64,000 nt of DNA from positions 4,844-68,843 of the forward strand of contig NZ_JBHTCG010000040.1 in the NCBI RefSeq assembly GCF_042665155.1, read 5' to 3'. The notes under the pieces were generated by a model that made no database searches, was not told the DNA's origin, and worked only from the letters and a program-made list of their open reading frames with translations. The DNA comes from Sphaerisporangium rhizosphaerae (GTDB taxonomy: Bacteria; Actinomycetota; Actinomycetes; Streptosporangiales; Streptosporangiaceae). The position numbers and the translations under genes were made by a program. Below, in pieces: positions 44,206 through 53,257 of this stretch. Position 1 is the first letter of the stretch. Every line of letters begins with the position of its first letter.

Positions 44206-44545
44206 GAGAATCACTCCGTAACCAGATTCTTCTGTGACCCTGAGGGACGGTGCCCTCGGCCTGCGGAGCGTCGCGATGGGTTTCCCGGGATACGCCAGTA
44301 CGGCGCGGTACAAGACTCACCTAACCATGACATCTCGGACAGGTCACCCGAGCGGAGGCAAATCCGCAGCATGGGTTCGGGCAAAGCCCGAGACCGTCCC
44401 GCGTGGCGCCGGCGACACGCCGCACGACACGCCGTCCACCGGCTCATCGGCCGATTGACCTGCGCGGACACCGGGCACGTGCCGAGCAGCGGCCCGCCGT
44501 CAGCGGCGGCGGCCGGCACGACGCACGTGAGGAGCCCACGCGGCC
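44206..44545. other. Intergenic region between the Asp-rich and diiron-like genes
   Basis: About 340 bases between divergent genes. Short open frames here show no ribosome site and mixed codon use. No tRNA, strong palindrome or known riboswitch motif was seen. It presumably holds the promoters of both flanking genes. Confidence 0.4.
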
Positions 44546-45649
44546 ATGCAGCCCTTGAAACCCGCCAAGCGCACCCACCCTGACCAGACCGGCGCCCCGC
44601 GGTCGCCGGCGGTCGCCGGCCCCGCCGAGGACGCGGGACCGGCGCCCGCCCCGCCCCGGCTGCCCGAGGCCCGCGGGCCGCTCAGCGCGTTCCTGTTCGG
44701 GCGGCTGGCCGGCGCCCCCCGCGAACTGGAGGAGGTCGCCGTCGACTCCGGCGAGCCCGCTCTGCACGACGAGGACCTCCAGATCGCCCTGTACGCCTGC
44801 TACGAGCTGCACTACCAGGGCTTCGACGGCGTCGACGAGCGGTGGGAGTGGCACCCGTCGCTGCTGCGGCTGCGCGCGCGGCTGGAGCGGCGGCTGGAGG
44901 AGGGCCTGGCGGACGCCGTGCCCCGCCCCGCCCCGGTGCGCGCCCAGCGCGTCCCGGCGGCGCTGGCCGAACTGGTCGCCGACGGCGACGGGGACTCCCC
45001 GCTCGCCGACCACCTCGCGCACGACGCCGGGCCGGAACGCTTCCGCGAGTTCGTCGTCCACCGCTCGGTCTACCAGCTCAAGGAGGCCGACCCGCACACC
45101 TGGGCCATCCCGCGCCTGCGCGGGCGGGCCAAGGCCGCGCTGGTGGAGATCCAGGCCGACGAGTACGGCGGCGGGCACCGCGAGCGCATGCACGCCGAGC
45201 TGTACCGGGCCACCATGCGCGGCCTCGGCCTGTGCGACGACTACGGGCACTACGTCGACCGCGTCCCCGCGATCACCCTGGCGGCCCTGGCCACGATGTC
45301 GCTGTTCGGGCTGCACCGGCGGCACCGGGGCGCGCTGCTCGGCCACCTGGCGGCCCTGGAGATGACCTCGTCCGAGCCCAACGCCAAATACGCCCGCGGG
45401 CTGCGGCGCCTGGGCGCCGACGCCGCCACGGCCCGCTTCTACGACGAGCACGTGCAGGCCGACGCCGTCCACGAGCAGCTCGCCGCGCACGACATGTGCG
45501 GCGCGTTCGCCGCCGCCCACCCGTCTCTGGCGGGGGAGGTGCTGTTCGGCGCCGCCTGCTGCCTGACGCTCGAGCGGCTGTTCGCCCGCCACCTGCTCGG
45601 CCGCTGGGAGGCGGGGGAGAGCTCGCTGCGCGGCGGTGAGCCTTTGTGA
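44546..45649 (+). CDS. Iron-containing redox enzyme (heme-oxygenase-like diiron fold)
   Basis: A 367-residue helical protein of the 'iron-containing redox enzyme' family. Candidate metal ligands lie in VEIQADEYGGGHRERMH and in YDEHVQADAVHEQLAAHD, Glu/Asp/His-rich helices at the usual spacing of heme-oxygenase-like diiron oxidases. The first ~45 residues are Pro/Ala-rich and may be disordered. ATG 44546 follows GTGAGGAGCCCACGCGGCC. The GTG of the glycosyltransferase gene overlaps its stop. Reaction unknown; members cleave C-N or C-C bonds or desaturate fatty acids. Confidence 0.78.
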   Translation: MQPLKPAKRTHPDQTGAPRSPAVAGPAEDAGPAPAPPRLPEARGPLSAFLFGRLAGAPRELEEVAVDSGEPALHDEDLQIALYACYELHYQGFDGVDERWEWHPSLLRLRARLERRLEEGLADAVPRPAPVRAQRVPAALAELVADGDGDSPLADHLAHDAGPERFREFVVHRSVYQLKEADPHTWAIPRLRGRAKAALVEIQADEYGGGHRERMHAELYRATMRGLGLCDDYGHYVDRVPAITLAALATMSLFGLHRRHRGALLGHLAALEMTSSEPNAKYARGLRRLGADAATARFYDEHVQADAVHEQLAAHDMCGAFAAAHPSLAGEVLFGAACCLTLERLFARHLLGRWEAGESSLRGGEPL

Positions 45650-46671
45650 GGGGCCTGGACTACGTGCTGCCGCTGCGCTGGTCCCGCGACGACGGGCTCG
45701 GCGAGCTGACCGCCTACCTGCGCCGCGTCTCGCAGCACGCGCGGGTGGTCGTGGTGGACGGCTCGCCGCCGGAGCTGTTCGAGCGGCACGCGCGGGCGTG
45801 GCGGGGCGTGGCCGCGGTGCACGTGCGGCCCGACCCCGGCCTGGACTTCCTCAACGGCAAGGTGGACGGGGTCACCACGGGGATGCGGCGGGCGCGCTCC
45901 GAGCGCGTCGTCATCGCCGACGACGACGTGCGCTACGACGCCCTCTCCCTGGCCAGGGTGCGCGACCTGCTCGGCGAGGCCGACCTGGTGCGCCCGCACA
46001 ACTACTACCGGCCGCTGCCCTGGCGCGCCCGGTGGGACACCGCGCGCACGCTGCTCAACCGCGCCTTCGGGGCCGACTACCCCGGCACCTTCGGCGTGCG
46101 CCGATCGACGTTCCTGCGGATGGGCGGCTACGACGGCGACGTGCTGTTCGAGAACCTGGAGCTGATCCGCACGGTCCGCGCGCACGGGGGCCGTGAGCTG
46201 CGCCCGCGCGACCTGTTCGTCCGGCGCCTGCCGCCCGGTCCGGGGCGGTTTCGCGCGCAGCGGGTCTGGCAGGCCTACGACGACCTGGCACAACCCGCCC
46301 GCATGGCCCTGTTCCTCGCCGTCCTGCCGGCACTCGGAGCCGCGCTGCTGCTCGGCCGCCACCGGGCGGCCCTGGCGGGCGCGTTCGTCGTGGTGCTGCT
46401 GGCCGAGACCGGCCGGCGCCGCGGCGGCGGGCGGCGCGTCTACCCGTTCACCAGCGCGCTGCTGGCGCCCGGCTGGGTGCTCGAACGGGGCGTGTGCAGC
46501 TGGCTCGCCCTCGCCGCCCGCGTCACCGGCAGGGGGATCCCGTATTGGGGCAGGCGCATCCACCTGGCGGCCCACTCGGCGCGCCGGCTGCGCCGGGTCA
46601 GCCGGGCCGCTGCGGCTCGGTCCCGGTGCGGAAGCGCGCGGCCTTGTGCGACCCGTCACAGAACGGCTTGA
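45646..46671 (+). CDS. GT2-like glycosyltransferase with C-terminal membrane helices
   Basis: A 341-residue protein. The GT-A core includes RVVVVDGSPPELF near residue 33 and VVIADDDVRYD near 87 (DxD-like Asp run that binds metal and nucleotide sugar). FGVRRSTFLRMGGYDGDVLFENLEL and a hydrophobic region (about 222-265) follow. It is translationally coupled to the diiron-like gene (GTGA overlap). Its 3' end overlaps the convergent CDGSH gene by 74 bases. The last ~35 residues, Arg/Ala-rich, may be read from that overlap rather than conserved. Confidence 0.8.
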   Translation: MRGLDYVLPLRWSRDDGLGELTAYLRRVSQHARVVVVDGSPPELFERHARAWRGVAAVHVRPDPGLDFLNGKVDGVTTGMRRARSERVVIADDDVRYDALSLARVRDLLGEADLVRPHNYYRPLPWRARWDTARTLLNRAFGADYPGTFGVRRSTFLRMGGYDGDVLFENLELIRTVRAHGGRELRPRDLFVRRLPPGPGRFRAQRVWQAYDDLAQPARMALFLAVLPALGAALLLGRHRAALAGAFVVVLLAETGRRRGGGRRVYPFTSALLAPGWVLERGVCSWLALAARVTGRGIPYWGRRIHLAAHSARRLRRVSRAAAARSRCGSARPCATRHRTA

Positions 46672-46795
46672 CCGACGAGCGGCCGCAGCGGCACAGCGCC
46701 ACGGTGGCCCGTCCGGGGTCGATGAGGCGCCCGTCCTGGGTGAGCAGGGTGAACGGGCCGCGCACCAGCAGCGGGCCGTTCTCGCAGGCCGTCAC
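46598..46795 (-). CDS. CDGSH iron-sulfur domain protein
   Basis: A 65-residue protein with LCRCGRSSVKPFCDGSH, the three-Cys/one-His motif that holds a labile 2Fe-2S cluster. GAGGAGG five bases before GTG 46795 favours this start. An open frame reaches GTG 46891, but the extra residues lack family character. CDGSH genes commonly sit with the diiron-like redox enzyme in actinomycetes. Here it is on the opposite strand, overlapping the glycosyltransferase 3' end. Confidence 0.88.
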   Translation of the reverse strand: MTACENGPLLVRGPFTLLTQDGRLIDPGRATVALCRCGRSSVKPFCDGSHKAARFRTGTEPQRPG

Positions 46796-46961
46796 CGTGA
46801 CCTCCTCGGCCGCCGCGGGCCGGCCGCCGTGCTCGCGAGGGCGGTCCTCCTCGGAGCGCGCCACGCCCGGTTCGCCGGTCTCATCCCGCACGATGCGACC
46901 ATGCCCGGCCGGTACGCCCGGAAAACAACGGCCCCGGCCGTCCGGGAGCAGTGCAAACCGC

Positions 46962-46990
46962 TTGACGTGAACATATGTTCAGGTTTTAGG
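46962..46990 (+). promoter_or_regulatory. Promoter with internal 14-bp perfect palindrome, before ABC exporter
   Basis: TTGACG (46962-46967) is a good -35, with TTTTAG/TTAGGC near 46985-46991 as -10. TGAACATATGTTCA (46968-46981) fills the spacer, so a bound repressor would block RNA polymerase. The core GAAC-N4-GTTC fits LexA boxes, though actinobacterial boxes usually have C/G outside. MarR- or TetR-type operators are equally possible. Confidence 0.65.
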
Positions 46991-47091
46991 CTCACCGGTG
47001 GGTCACCGGCCGGAGGATCGCGGACGGCGACGTCCGGTGATCTCTTTCGCGACGCGGCCCGGCGCGGCGCGGCGACATACGGGGGTTCCTT

Positions 47092-48972
47092 GTGAGCATG
47101 GAAATGACGGCGTGGCATTCGCTCTACAGCGCGATGCACGCCAAAGACCGGCGGCCCTTCTCCAGGGCCACATTACGGCGCATCGCCTCTTTCGCCCGGC
47201 CACGCCGCCGCATGCTGGGATTCTTCCTGCTGCTCAGCGTGGCGTCGGCGGTGCTCGCGGTCGCCTCGCCCGTGCTGGCCGGGCGGGTCGTCGACGCGAT
47301 CGTGCACCGGGCGGCCTTCGAGAGCGTCGTGACGATGGCCGGGCTCATCGCCGTCATCGCGCTGCTGGACGCCGGGCTCGGCCTGCTCACCCGCTGGCTG
47401 TCGGCGAGCATCGGCGAGGGCCTCATCCTCGACCTGCGCACCGCCGTGTTCGACCACGTGCAGCGCATGCCGGTCGCCTTCTTCACCCGCACCCGCACCG
47501 GCGCGCTGGTCAGCCGGCTGAACAACGACGTCATCGGCGCCCAGCGCGCCTTCAGCAACACCCTGTCGGGCGTGGTCGGCAACCTGGTGACGCTCCTGCT
47601 GACCCTGGTCGTCATGATCGGCCTGTCCTGGCAGATCACCCTGCTCGCGCTGGTGCTGCTGCCGGTCTTCGTCGTCCCCGCGCGGCGCATGGGCTCGCGG
47701 CTGGCCCGCCTGGAGCGCGAGGCCGCCGACCACAACTCGCGGATGAGCACCCAGATGACCGAGCGCTTCTCGGCGCCCGGCGCGACGCTGATCAAGCTGT
47801 TCGGCCGGCCCGCCGCCGAGTCCGCCGAGTTCGCCCAGCGGGCCCGCCGGGTGCGCGACATCGGCGTGCGCACGGCCATGGTGCAGTCGGTGTTCGTCAC
47901 CGCCCTGACCCTGGTCTCCGCGCTCGCGCTCGCCGTGGTCTACGGCCTGGGCGGCTTCTACTCGCTGCGCGGCCAGCTCGAACCGGGCAACGTCGTCGCC
48001 CTCGCCCTGCTGCTCACCCGCCTGTACGCGCCGCTCACCGCCCTGGCCGGCGCCCGCGTCGAGGTGATGAGCGCCCTGGTCAGCTTCGAGCGGGTCTTCG
48101 AGGTGCTCGACCTCAAGCCGCTGATCGTCGAGCGGCCGGGCGCGCGCGCCGTCCCGGACGGGCCGGTGTCGGTGGAGGTGGACGGCGTGAGCTTCGCCTA
48201 CCCCTCCGCCGACAAGGTGTCGCTCGCCTCCCTGGAGGAGGTCGCGACCCTGGACACCCGGGGCGGCGTCGAGGTGCTGCACGAGGTGTCCTTCCGCGCC
48301 GAGCCGGGCCGCATGGTCGCGCTGGTCGGCTCCTCGGGGGCGGGCAAGTCCACGATCGCCCAGCTCCTCACGCGGCTGTACGACGTCGACGCGGGCGCCG
48401 TGCGGCTGTCGGGGGTGGACGTGCGCGACCTGACGGCCGAGTCGCTGCGCGAGACGCTCGGCATGGTCACCCAGGACGGGCACCTGTTCCACGAGTCCGT
48501 GCGCGCCAACCTGCTGCTCGCCCGGCCCGAGGCCACCGAGGAGGAGCTGTGGGAGGTCCTGCGCCGCGCCCGCCTGGAGGAGCTGGTCGCCGGGCTGCCC
48601 GACGGGCTGGACACCATCGTGGGGGAGCGCGGCTACCGCCTGTCCGGTGGTGAGCGCCAGCGGCTGACCATCGCCCGCCTGCTCCTGGCCCGCCCCCGGG
48701 TGGTGATCCTCGACGAGGCCACCGCCCACCTGGACTCCACCTCGGAGGCGGCGGTGCAGGAAGCACTGGGAGAGGCGCTGGCCGGCCGGACGGCCGTGGT
48801 CATCGCCCACCGGCTGTCCACCATCAGGGCCGCCGACCTGATCCTGGTCATCGAGGACGGCAGGGTGGTCGAGCGCGGCGCCCACGACGAGCTGCTCGCC
48901 GCCGGCGGGCGCTACGAGGAGCTGTACCGCACCCAGTTCGACGAGCGGAGCGCGGCCGAGACGCTCCGCTGA
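47092..48972 (+). CDS. ABC exporter, fused membrane and ATPase domains
   Basis: A 626-residue half-transporter. The six-helix export domain (about 40-330) includes RMPVAFFTRTRTGALVSRLNND, typical of type IV exporters. The ATPase domain has Walker A GSSGAGKST, Q-loop VTQDGHLF, signature LSGGERQRL, Walker B VVILDEA and the H-loop IAHRLST. It would work as a homodimer or with a second half-transporter. GTG 47092 or ATG 47098 is the start. The upstream palindromic promoter suggests induction by the exported compound or by DNA damage. Confidence 0.93.
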   Translation: MSMEMTAWHSLYSAMHAKDRRPFSRATLRRIASFARPRRRMLGFFLLLSVASAVLAVASPVLAGRVVDAIVHRAAFESVVTMAGLIAVIALLDAGLGLLTRWLSASIGEGLILDLRTAVFDHVQRMPVAFFTRTRTGALVSRLNNDVIGAQRAFSNTLSGVVGNLVTLLLTLVVMIGLSWQITLLALVLLPVFVVPARRMGSRLARLEREAADHNSRMSTQMTERFSAPGATLIKLFGRPAAESAEFAQRARRVRDIGVRTAMVQSVFVTALTLVSALALAVVYGLGGFYSLRGQLEPGNVVALALLLTRLYAPLTALAGARVEVMSALVSFERVFEVLDLKPLIVERPGARAVPDGPVSVEVDGVSFAYPSADKVSLASLEEVATLDTRGGVEVLHEVSFRAEPGRMVALVGSSGAGKSTIAQLLTRLYDVDAGAVRLSGVDVRDLTAESLRETLGMVTQDGHLFHESVRANLLLARPEATEEELWEVLRRARLEELVAGLPDGLDTIVGERGYRLSGGERQRLTIARLLLARPRVVILDEATAHLDSTSEAAVQEALGEALAGRTAVVIAHRLSTIRAADLILVIEDGRVVERGAHDELLAAGGRYEELYRTQFDERSAAETLR

Positions 48973-49163
48973 CCGCCGCGCCCTGAGCGGCCACCGGACC
49001 TGCCCATCCCACCTCGGTCACGTGCTGCGGTGATCGGCGCCGGGTCGGCGGGTCGTGGTTCGGTGATGCCGGCGCCTGTTACGGCGCCCCAGCCGGTGAA
49101 GTCCCGGACAGCACCGGTCGGCCCTGTCCGGAGGTGGTCACAGGTCACGCCCATCCGGGCCGG

Positions 49164-50192
49164 TCACCAGTCGCCGCCGTCCTCGCCGTCACCGTCGAAG
49201 AAGTCGCCGATCTCGTCGATCGCCTCGGCCGCCACGATGCCGCCGATGACGCCGGCGGCGCCGGCCGCCGCCACCGCGCCCCAGCCCGGCCCGTCGTGGT
49301 GGTCGCGGTGGTGCCCGTAGTGCCCGCCGTGGCCGTGGGGGTCGCCCTGGTGCCAGTACTGGCCGCCGTACGTGCCGTGCCCGCCGTATCCGCTGTGTCC
49401 GCTGTGTCCGGCCGCGTGGTGGCCGTTCGCCACGCCGTCCAGCCAGCGCCCGATCTCGGCGGCCCAGTCGATGCGCGCCGCCTGCTCGTGGGTGGCCTGG
49501 AAGCGGCCGATGGCGTCGTGGCCGGGCTGGAACAGGCGGGCGCGCTTGTCGGCCTCCAGCACCACCACCAGCCCCGCGGGGTCGGCGACGAAGGTCAGCT
49601 CGACCTCGTTGACGCGGCCGGCCCAGGCCGCGGGCGGGTGGAACTCGATCTCCTGGAAGAACGGCAGCCGCTGGTGGACGCCGTGCAGCCGCCCGGCCTC
49701 CAGGTCGGCGCTCTTGAGGTGGAAGCCGAGCCGGGCGAAGGCGCGCAGGACCTCCTCCTGTGAGGGCAGCGGGACGACCGAGATCGGGTCGAGGTCGCCC
49801 TTGTCGACGGCCTTGGCGACCGACAGCTCGGTGCGCACGCCGACGAACGCGCCGTGCGGGCGCGTGCCGTTGACCTCGGTGACGGGCGTCTCCCAGGGCA
49901 GGGGCATCTGGAAGGGAATGGTGCGCAGCTCCCCCTCGCGCAGGTGGAAGGGGCCGCAGACCCGCGCGCCGAAGAACTCGGCCGTGCCGGTGTGCTCGGT
50001 GTCCCCCGACTCGACCTCCACGCGGGCGACCAGCGACAGGGAGACGTACTCGATGTCGGAGGGGAAGTCGCCGCCCTTGACCCGCACCTCACCGGTCAGC
50101 GTGCCGCCCGGCCGCACCCGCGTGGTGGACAGCACCGTGTCGACCGAGGGACCTCCGACTCCCAGCGCTCCCAGCATCCGTTTGAAGACCAC
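49164..50192 (-). CDS. Spo0M-like sporulation-control protein, arrestin fold
   Basis: A 342-residue protein. FKRMLGALGVGGPSVDTVL near the start, PGGTLTGEVRVKGGDF and VARVEVESGDTEHT are typical of Spo0M N-terminal arrestin domains. A C-terminal part follows with a His/Gly/Tyr-rich stretch (about 265-315, GHHAAGHSGHSGYGGHG-like) that could bind metals, then a small hydrophobic helix and an acidic end. GTG 50192 has GAGAGGA five bases before it; ATG 50177 is possible. In Bacillus Spo0M affects sporulation entry. The actinomycete role is unknown. Confidence 0.85.
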   Translation of the reverse strand: MVFKRMLGALGVGGPSVDTVLSTTRVRPGGTLTGEVRVKGGDFPSDIEYVSLSLVARVEVESGDTEHTGTAEFFGARVCGPFHLREGELRTIPFQMPLPWETPVTEVNGTRPHGAFVGVRTELSVAKAVDKGDLDPISVVPLPSQEEVLRAFARLGFHLKSADLEAGRLHGVHQRLPFFQEIEFHPPAAWAGRVNEVELTFVADPAGLVVVLEADKRARLFQPGHDAIGRFQATHEQAARIDWAAEIGRWLDGVANGHHAAGHSGHSGYGGHGTYGGQYWHQGDPHGHGGHYGHHRDHHDGPGWGAVAAAGAAGVIGGIVAAEAIDEIGDFFDGDGEDGGDW

Positions 50193-50458
50193 GGTTTCCT
50201 CTCTGGCCGTGCCTGTATGACCTGACCGCACGGGAAACGAGCGGCCCTCGTCGCCGGTTCCCGAAGGCGGGGACGGCCGGTGGGGCGGCGGGGCGGAGGT
50301 CACGCCGGTACGCCGATCATGGAGAGCGGTTTCCCCACGAGTCGGTCACGTGCCGGTTTCGTCCCGGATGGTCGATGACCAGGGCGGTTCCGGGCGTGTT
50401 TCCAAATCGTCAACATTGGAGTGTTGACAACTTCTCCCAATCCAGACAGTCTCGGTCA

Positions 50459-50472
50459 GGAGAGCGCTCTCC
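50459..50472. promoter_or_regulatory. LacI-type operator, site A (sugar ABC operon)
   Basis: Perfect palindrome GGAGAGCGCTCTCC, identical to sites at 56750 and 59425. The core GAGCGCTC is shared with the CebR/CelR sites of actinomycetes. TTGACA (50424-50429) lies just upstream as a possible -35. Confidence 0.85.
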
Positions 50473-50525
50473 AGCCCCCGCCGCCAGGACGGGCGGCGGA
50501 CACCCCCTGCGACAAGGAGAGGGCC

Positions 50526-50693
50526 GTGCATCCACCCCGCACCCCCGCCGGGTCCCTCCCGGACCGGCTCGACGCCTCCATGCTCGCGCTCCACCTGCGG
50601 TTCGAGGGCCTCCCGCGGTTTCCCGTGCTCCCGGCGAAGCCGCTCCCGCGTACGGCGACACCAGCGGCCCCGGCCGTGGTCGCGAAGATCTGA
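50526..50693 (+). CDS. Possible 55-residue protein at the head of the sugar ABC operon
   Basis: GTG 50526 follows an excellent AAGGAGAGGG ribosome site, and the frame runs 55 codons to TGA ten bases before the binding-protein gene. Third codon positions are about 89% G/C, as in genuine genes here. The product starts VHPPRTPAGSLPDRLDAS, with a middle LALHLRFEG and a Pro/Ala-rich end. No signal peptide or known motif. It may be a small accessory protein or a translated leader for the operon. Confidence 0.45.
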   Translation: MHPPRTPAGSLPDRLDASMLALHLRFEGLPRFPVLPAKPLPRTATPAAPAVVAKI

Positions 50694-50703
50694 GGGGATT
50701 GCA

Positions 50704-52044
50704 GTGCGTATACAGAAGTTCGGTTACCTGGCGATCGCGGGCGTCGTGCTCGCGGCGGCCGCGGCGTGCGGCGGTGGCGACGGCGACGGCGGAGGCGCGG
50801 GCGGCGCGACCGCCGGCTCCGGATCGGGCGCCGGCAAGACGCTGACCTACTGGGCCTCCAACCAGGGCCCCAGCCTGGAGGCCGACAAGTCGATCCTGCA
50901 GCCCGAACTGGACAAGTTCCAGCAGCAGACCGGCATCAAGGTCAACGTCGAGGTGGTCCCCTGGGCGGACCTGCTCAACCGCATCCTGGCGGCCACCACC
51001 TCCGGCAAGGGCCCGGACGTGGTCAACATCGGCAACACCTGGTCGGCCTCGCTGCAGGCCACCGGCGCCTTCCTGCCCTTCGACGACACGCTGCTGTCGG
51101 GGCTCGGCGGCAAGCAGCGCTTCCTCGGCCCCAGCCTCGCCGCGACCGGCGCCCCCGGCAAGCCGCCGGTGGGCGTGCCGATCTACGGCATGACCTACGG
51201 GCTCTTCTACAACAAGAAGATGTTCAAGGACGCCGGCATCGACAAGCCGCCGGCGACGTGGGACGAGCTGATCGCCGACGGCAAGAAGCTCACCAAGGGC
51301 GGCAAGTGGGGCCTCGCGGTGGAGGGCGCCAGCGTCAGCGAGAACTCCCACCACGCCTTCGTGTTCACCCAGCAGCACGGCGGCGAGCTGTTCGGCCCCG
51401 ACGGCAAGCCGCAGTTCGACTCGCCCCAGAACGTCGCGGGCATCAAGCAGTACCTCGACCTGATGGCCGTGCACAAGATCGTCAACCCGAGCAACGCCGA
51501 GTACGGCAACGGCACCGAGGCCGTGCAGGACTTCCTCAACGGCAAGGCCGGCATGCTGATGTGGCAGTCGATCGCCTCCAACATCAAGGCGAGCGACATG
51601 TCCGAGGACGACATCGGCCTGGCCCCGATCCCGCTGCCGGACCCGAGCGCGGGCGGCAAGCAGGTCAACGGCATGGTGGCGGGCATCAACCTGTCGGTGT
51701 TCAACTTCACCAAGGACAAGGACAGCGCGCTGAAGTTCGTCAAGTTCATGACCAGCCCGGAGGAGCAGAAGCTGCTCAACAAGACCTACGGCTCGCTGCC
51801 CACGGTCACCGACGGCTACGACGACCCGGCGTTCCAGACCGACACCATCAAGACCTTCCAGCAGATCCTGGCCACCACCGCCGCGCCGCTGCCCCAGGTG
51901 CCCGAGGAGAGCCAGTTCGAGACCCTGGTCGGCACGGCCATGAACCAGCTCTGGGCGGACGCCGCCGGCGGCAAGCCGATCACCGACGACTCCGTCAAGG
52001 CCAAGCTGACCCAGGCCAACCAGCAGGTCCAGCCGGGCAGCTGA
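50704..52044 (+). CDS. Sugar ABC transporter substrate-binding lipoprotein
   Basis: A 446-residue lipoprotein: signal helix, lipobox AAAAC (Cys22), then a Gly-rich linker. The family 1 extracellular solute-binding fold shows LTYWASNQGPSLEADKSILQ, GKGPDVVNIGNTWSASL, YGMTYGLFYNKKMFKDAG, FLNGKAGMLMWQS and late FVKFMTSPEEQKLLNKTYGSLP. It captures an oligosaccharide for the two permeases that follow. GTG 50704 has GAGGGG seven bases before it. The LacI-type operator upstream and the GH3 enzyme in the same regulon suggest beta-glucosides or cello-oligosaccharides. Confidence 0.95.
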   Translation: MRIQKFGYLAIAGVVLAAAAACGGGDGDGGGAGGATAGSGSGAGKTLTYWASNQGPSLEADKSILQPELDKFQQQTGIKVNVEVVPWADLLNRILAATTSGKGPDVVNIGNTWSASLQATGAFLPFDDTLLSGLGGKQRFLGPSLAATGAPGKPPVGVPIYGMTYGLFYNKKMFKDAGIDKPPATWDELIADGKKLTKGGKWGLAVEGASVSENSHHAFVFTQQHGGELFGPDGKPQFDSPQNVAGIKQYLDLMAVHKIVNPSNAEYGNGTEAVQDFLNGKAGMLMWQSIASNIKASDMSEDDIGLAPIPLPDPSAGGKQVNGMVAGINLSVFNFTKDKDSALKFVKFMTSPEEQKLLNKTYGSLPTVTDGYDDPAFQTDTIKTFQQILATTAAPLPQVPEESQFETLVGTAMNQLWADAAGGKPITDDSVKAKLTQANQQVQPGS

Positions 52045-52243
52045 CCAAGGCGCCCCCGAGACACCTGCGGCCATGCCGGAGCCGGGACGGGCACGCCGAT
52101 CGGACGCCGATCGCCGCCCGCCCGGCTCCGCCCGTCACCCTCGCCTCCCGGCCGCCGGCCGGCCGGGCGGCGCGGCGACAGCGGACGACGAACCACCATG
52201 CGACGCCGAGAACGACCGGCCCTGCCGAACCGAGAAGGAACAG

Positions 52244-53257
52244 ATGGTCGCGCGCACCACGCCTCACCATGACGAGCGGCGGACGGCCGCGACGGCGCAC
52301 GGCGGGCCGCGTCCGCCGGGAGCCGGGCGGCGGGCCGCCGCCGGGCTCCTCGCACGGCTGCGCCGCGCCGGCCTGCCGTACCTGCTGATCCTCCCCGCGA
52401 TCCTGCTCGAACTGCTGATCCACGTCATCCCCATGCTGGTCGGCGCCTGGATGAGCTTCCTGCGGCTGACGCAGTTCTTCATCAGGAACTGGTCGGCCGC
52501 CCCGTTCGCGGGCCTGGCGAACTACAAGGTCGCCGTCGACGTCGACTCCGCGGTGGGCGCCGCGCTGCTGCACTCATTCCTGGTCACGGTGGTGTTCACG
52601 GTGCTGGCGGTGGGGCTGTCGTGGCTGTTCGGCACGGCGGGGGCCGTGCTGATGCAGGGCGCCTTCCGGGGGCGGGGCCTGCTGCGCACCCTGTTCCTGG
52701 TGCCGTACGCGCTGCCCGTCTACGCCGGCGTGATCACCTGGAGCTTCATGTTCCAGCGGGACACCGGCCTGGTCAACCACGTCCTGGTGGACCAGCTCCA
52801 CCTGTTCGGCGACCGCCCGTTCTGGCTGATCGGCGGCAACAGCTTCGCCGCCGTGGTCGTGGTGTGCGTCTGGCGCACCTGGCCGTTCGCCTTCCTGATC
52901 CTCATGGCGGGGTTGCAGAACATCGACAACGACCTGTACGAGGCATCGGCCATCGACGGCGCCGGATGGTGGCGGCAACTGCGCTCGATCACCATGCCCA
53001 TGCTGCGTCCGGTGAACCAGGTGCTGCTGCTGGTGCTGTTCCTGTGGACCTTCAACGACTTCAACACCCCGTACGTGCTGTTCGGGAAGGCGGCCCCGCC
53101 GCAGGCGGACCTGATCTCGGTGCACATCTACCAGAGCTCGTTCATCACCTGGAACTTCGGCTCCGGCTCGGCGATGTCGGTCCTGCTGCTGCTGTTCCTG
53201 CTGCTGGTGACCGCGGTCTACCTGGTGACGACCTCCCGGAGGAAGAGCGATGCGTGA
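52244..53257 (+). CDS. Sugar ABC transporter permease (MalF type)
   Basis: A 337-residue membrane protein with six helices. The ATPase-contacting EAA loop reads YEASAIDGAGWWRQLRSITMP (about 240-260). A long polar head (about 40 residues) precedes helix 1 (YLLILPAILLELLIHVIPML). ATG 52244 has AAGGA five bases before it; the frame extends upstream but without coding character. The last eight bases overlap the second permease gene. No ATPase gene is present in the operon, as is typical where one MsiK-like ATPase serves many sugar importers. Confidence 0.94.
   Translation: MVARTTPHHDERRTAATAHGGPRPPGAGRRAAAGLLARLRRAGLPYLLILPAILLELLIHVIPMLVGAWMSFLRLTQFFIRNWSAAPFAGLANYKVAVDVDSAVGAALLHSFLVTVVFTVLAVGLSWLFGTAGAVLMQGAFRGRGLLRTLFLVPYALPVYAGVITWSFMFQRDTGLVNHVLVDQLHLFGDRPFWLIGGNSFAAVVVVCVWRTWPFAFLILMAGLQNIDNDLYEASAIDGAGWWRQLRSITMPMLRPVNQVLLLVLFLWTFNDFNTPYVLFGKAAPPQADLISVHIYQSSFITWNFGSGSAMSVLLLLFLLLVTAVYLVTTSRRKSDA

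Noticed and set aside
49036..49076. GGCGCCGG/CCGGCGCC inverted repeat between the ABC exporter and Spo0M genes as terminator
   Set aside because: The arms are only 8 bp with a 25-base loop; too weak to call.
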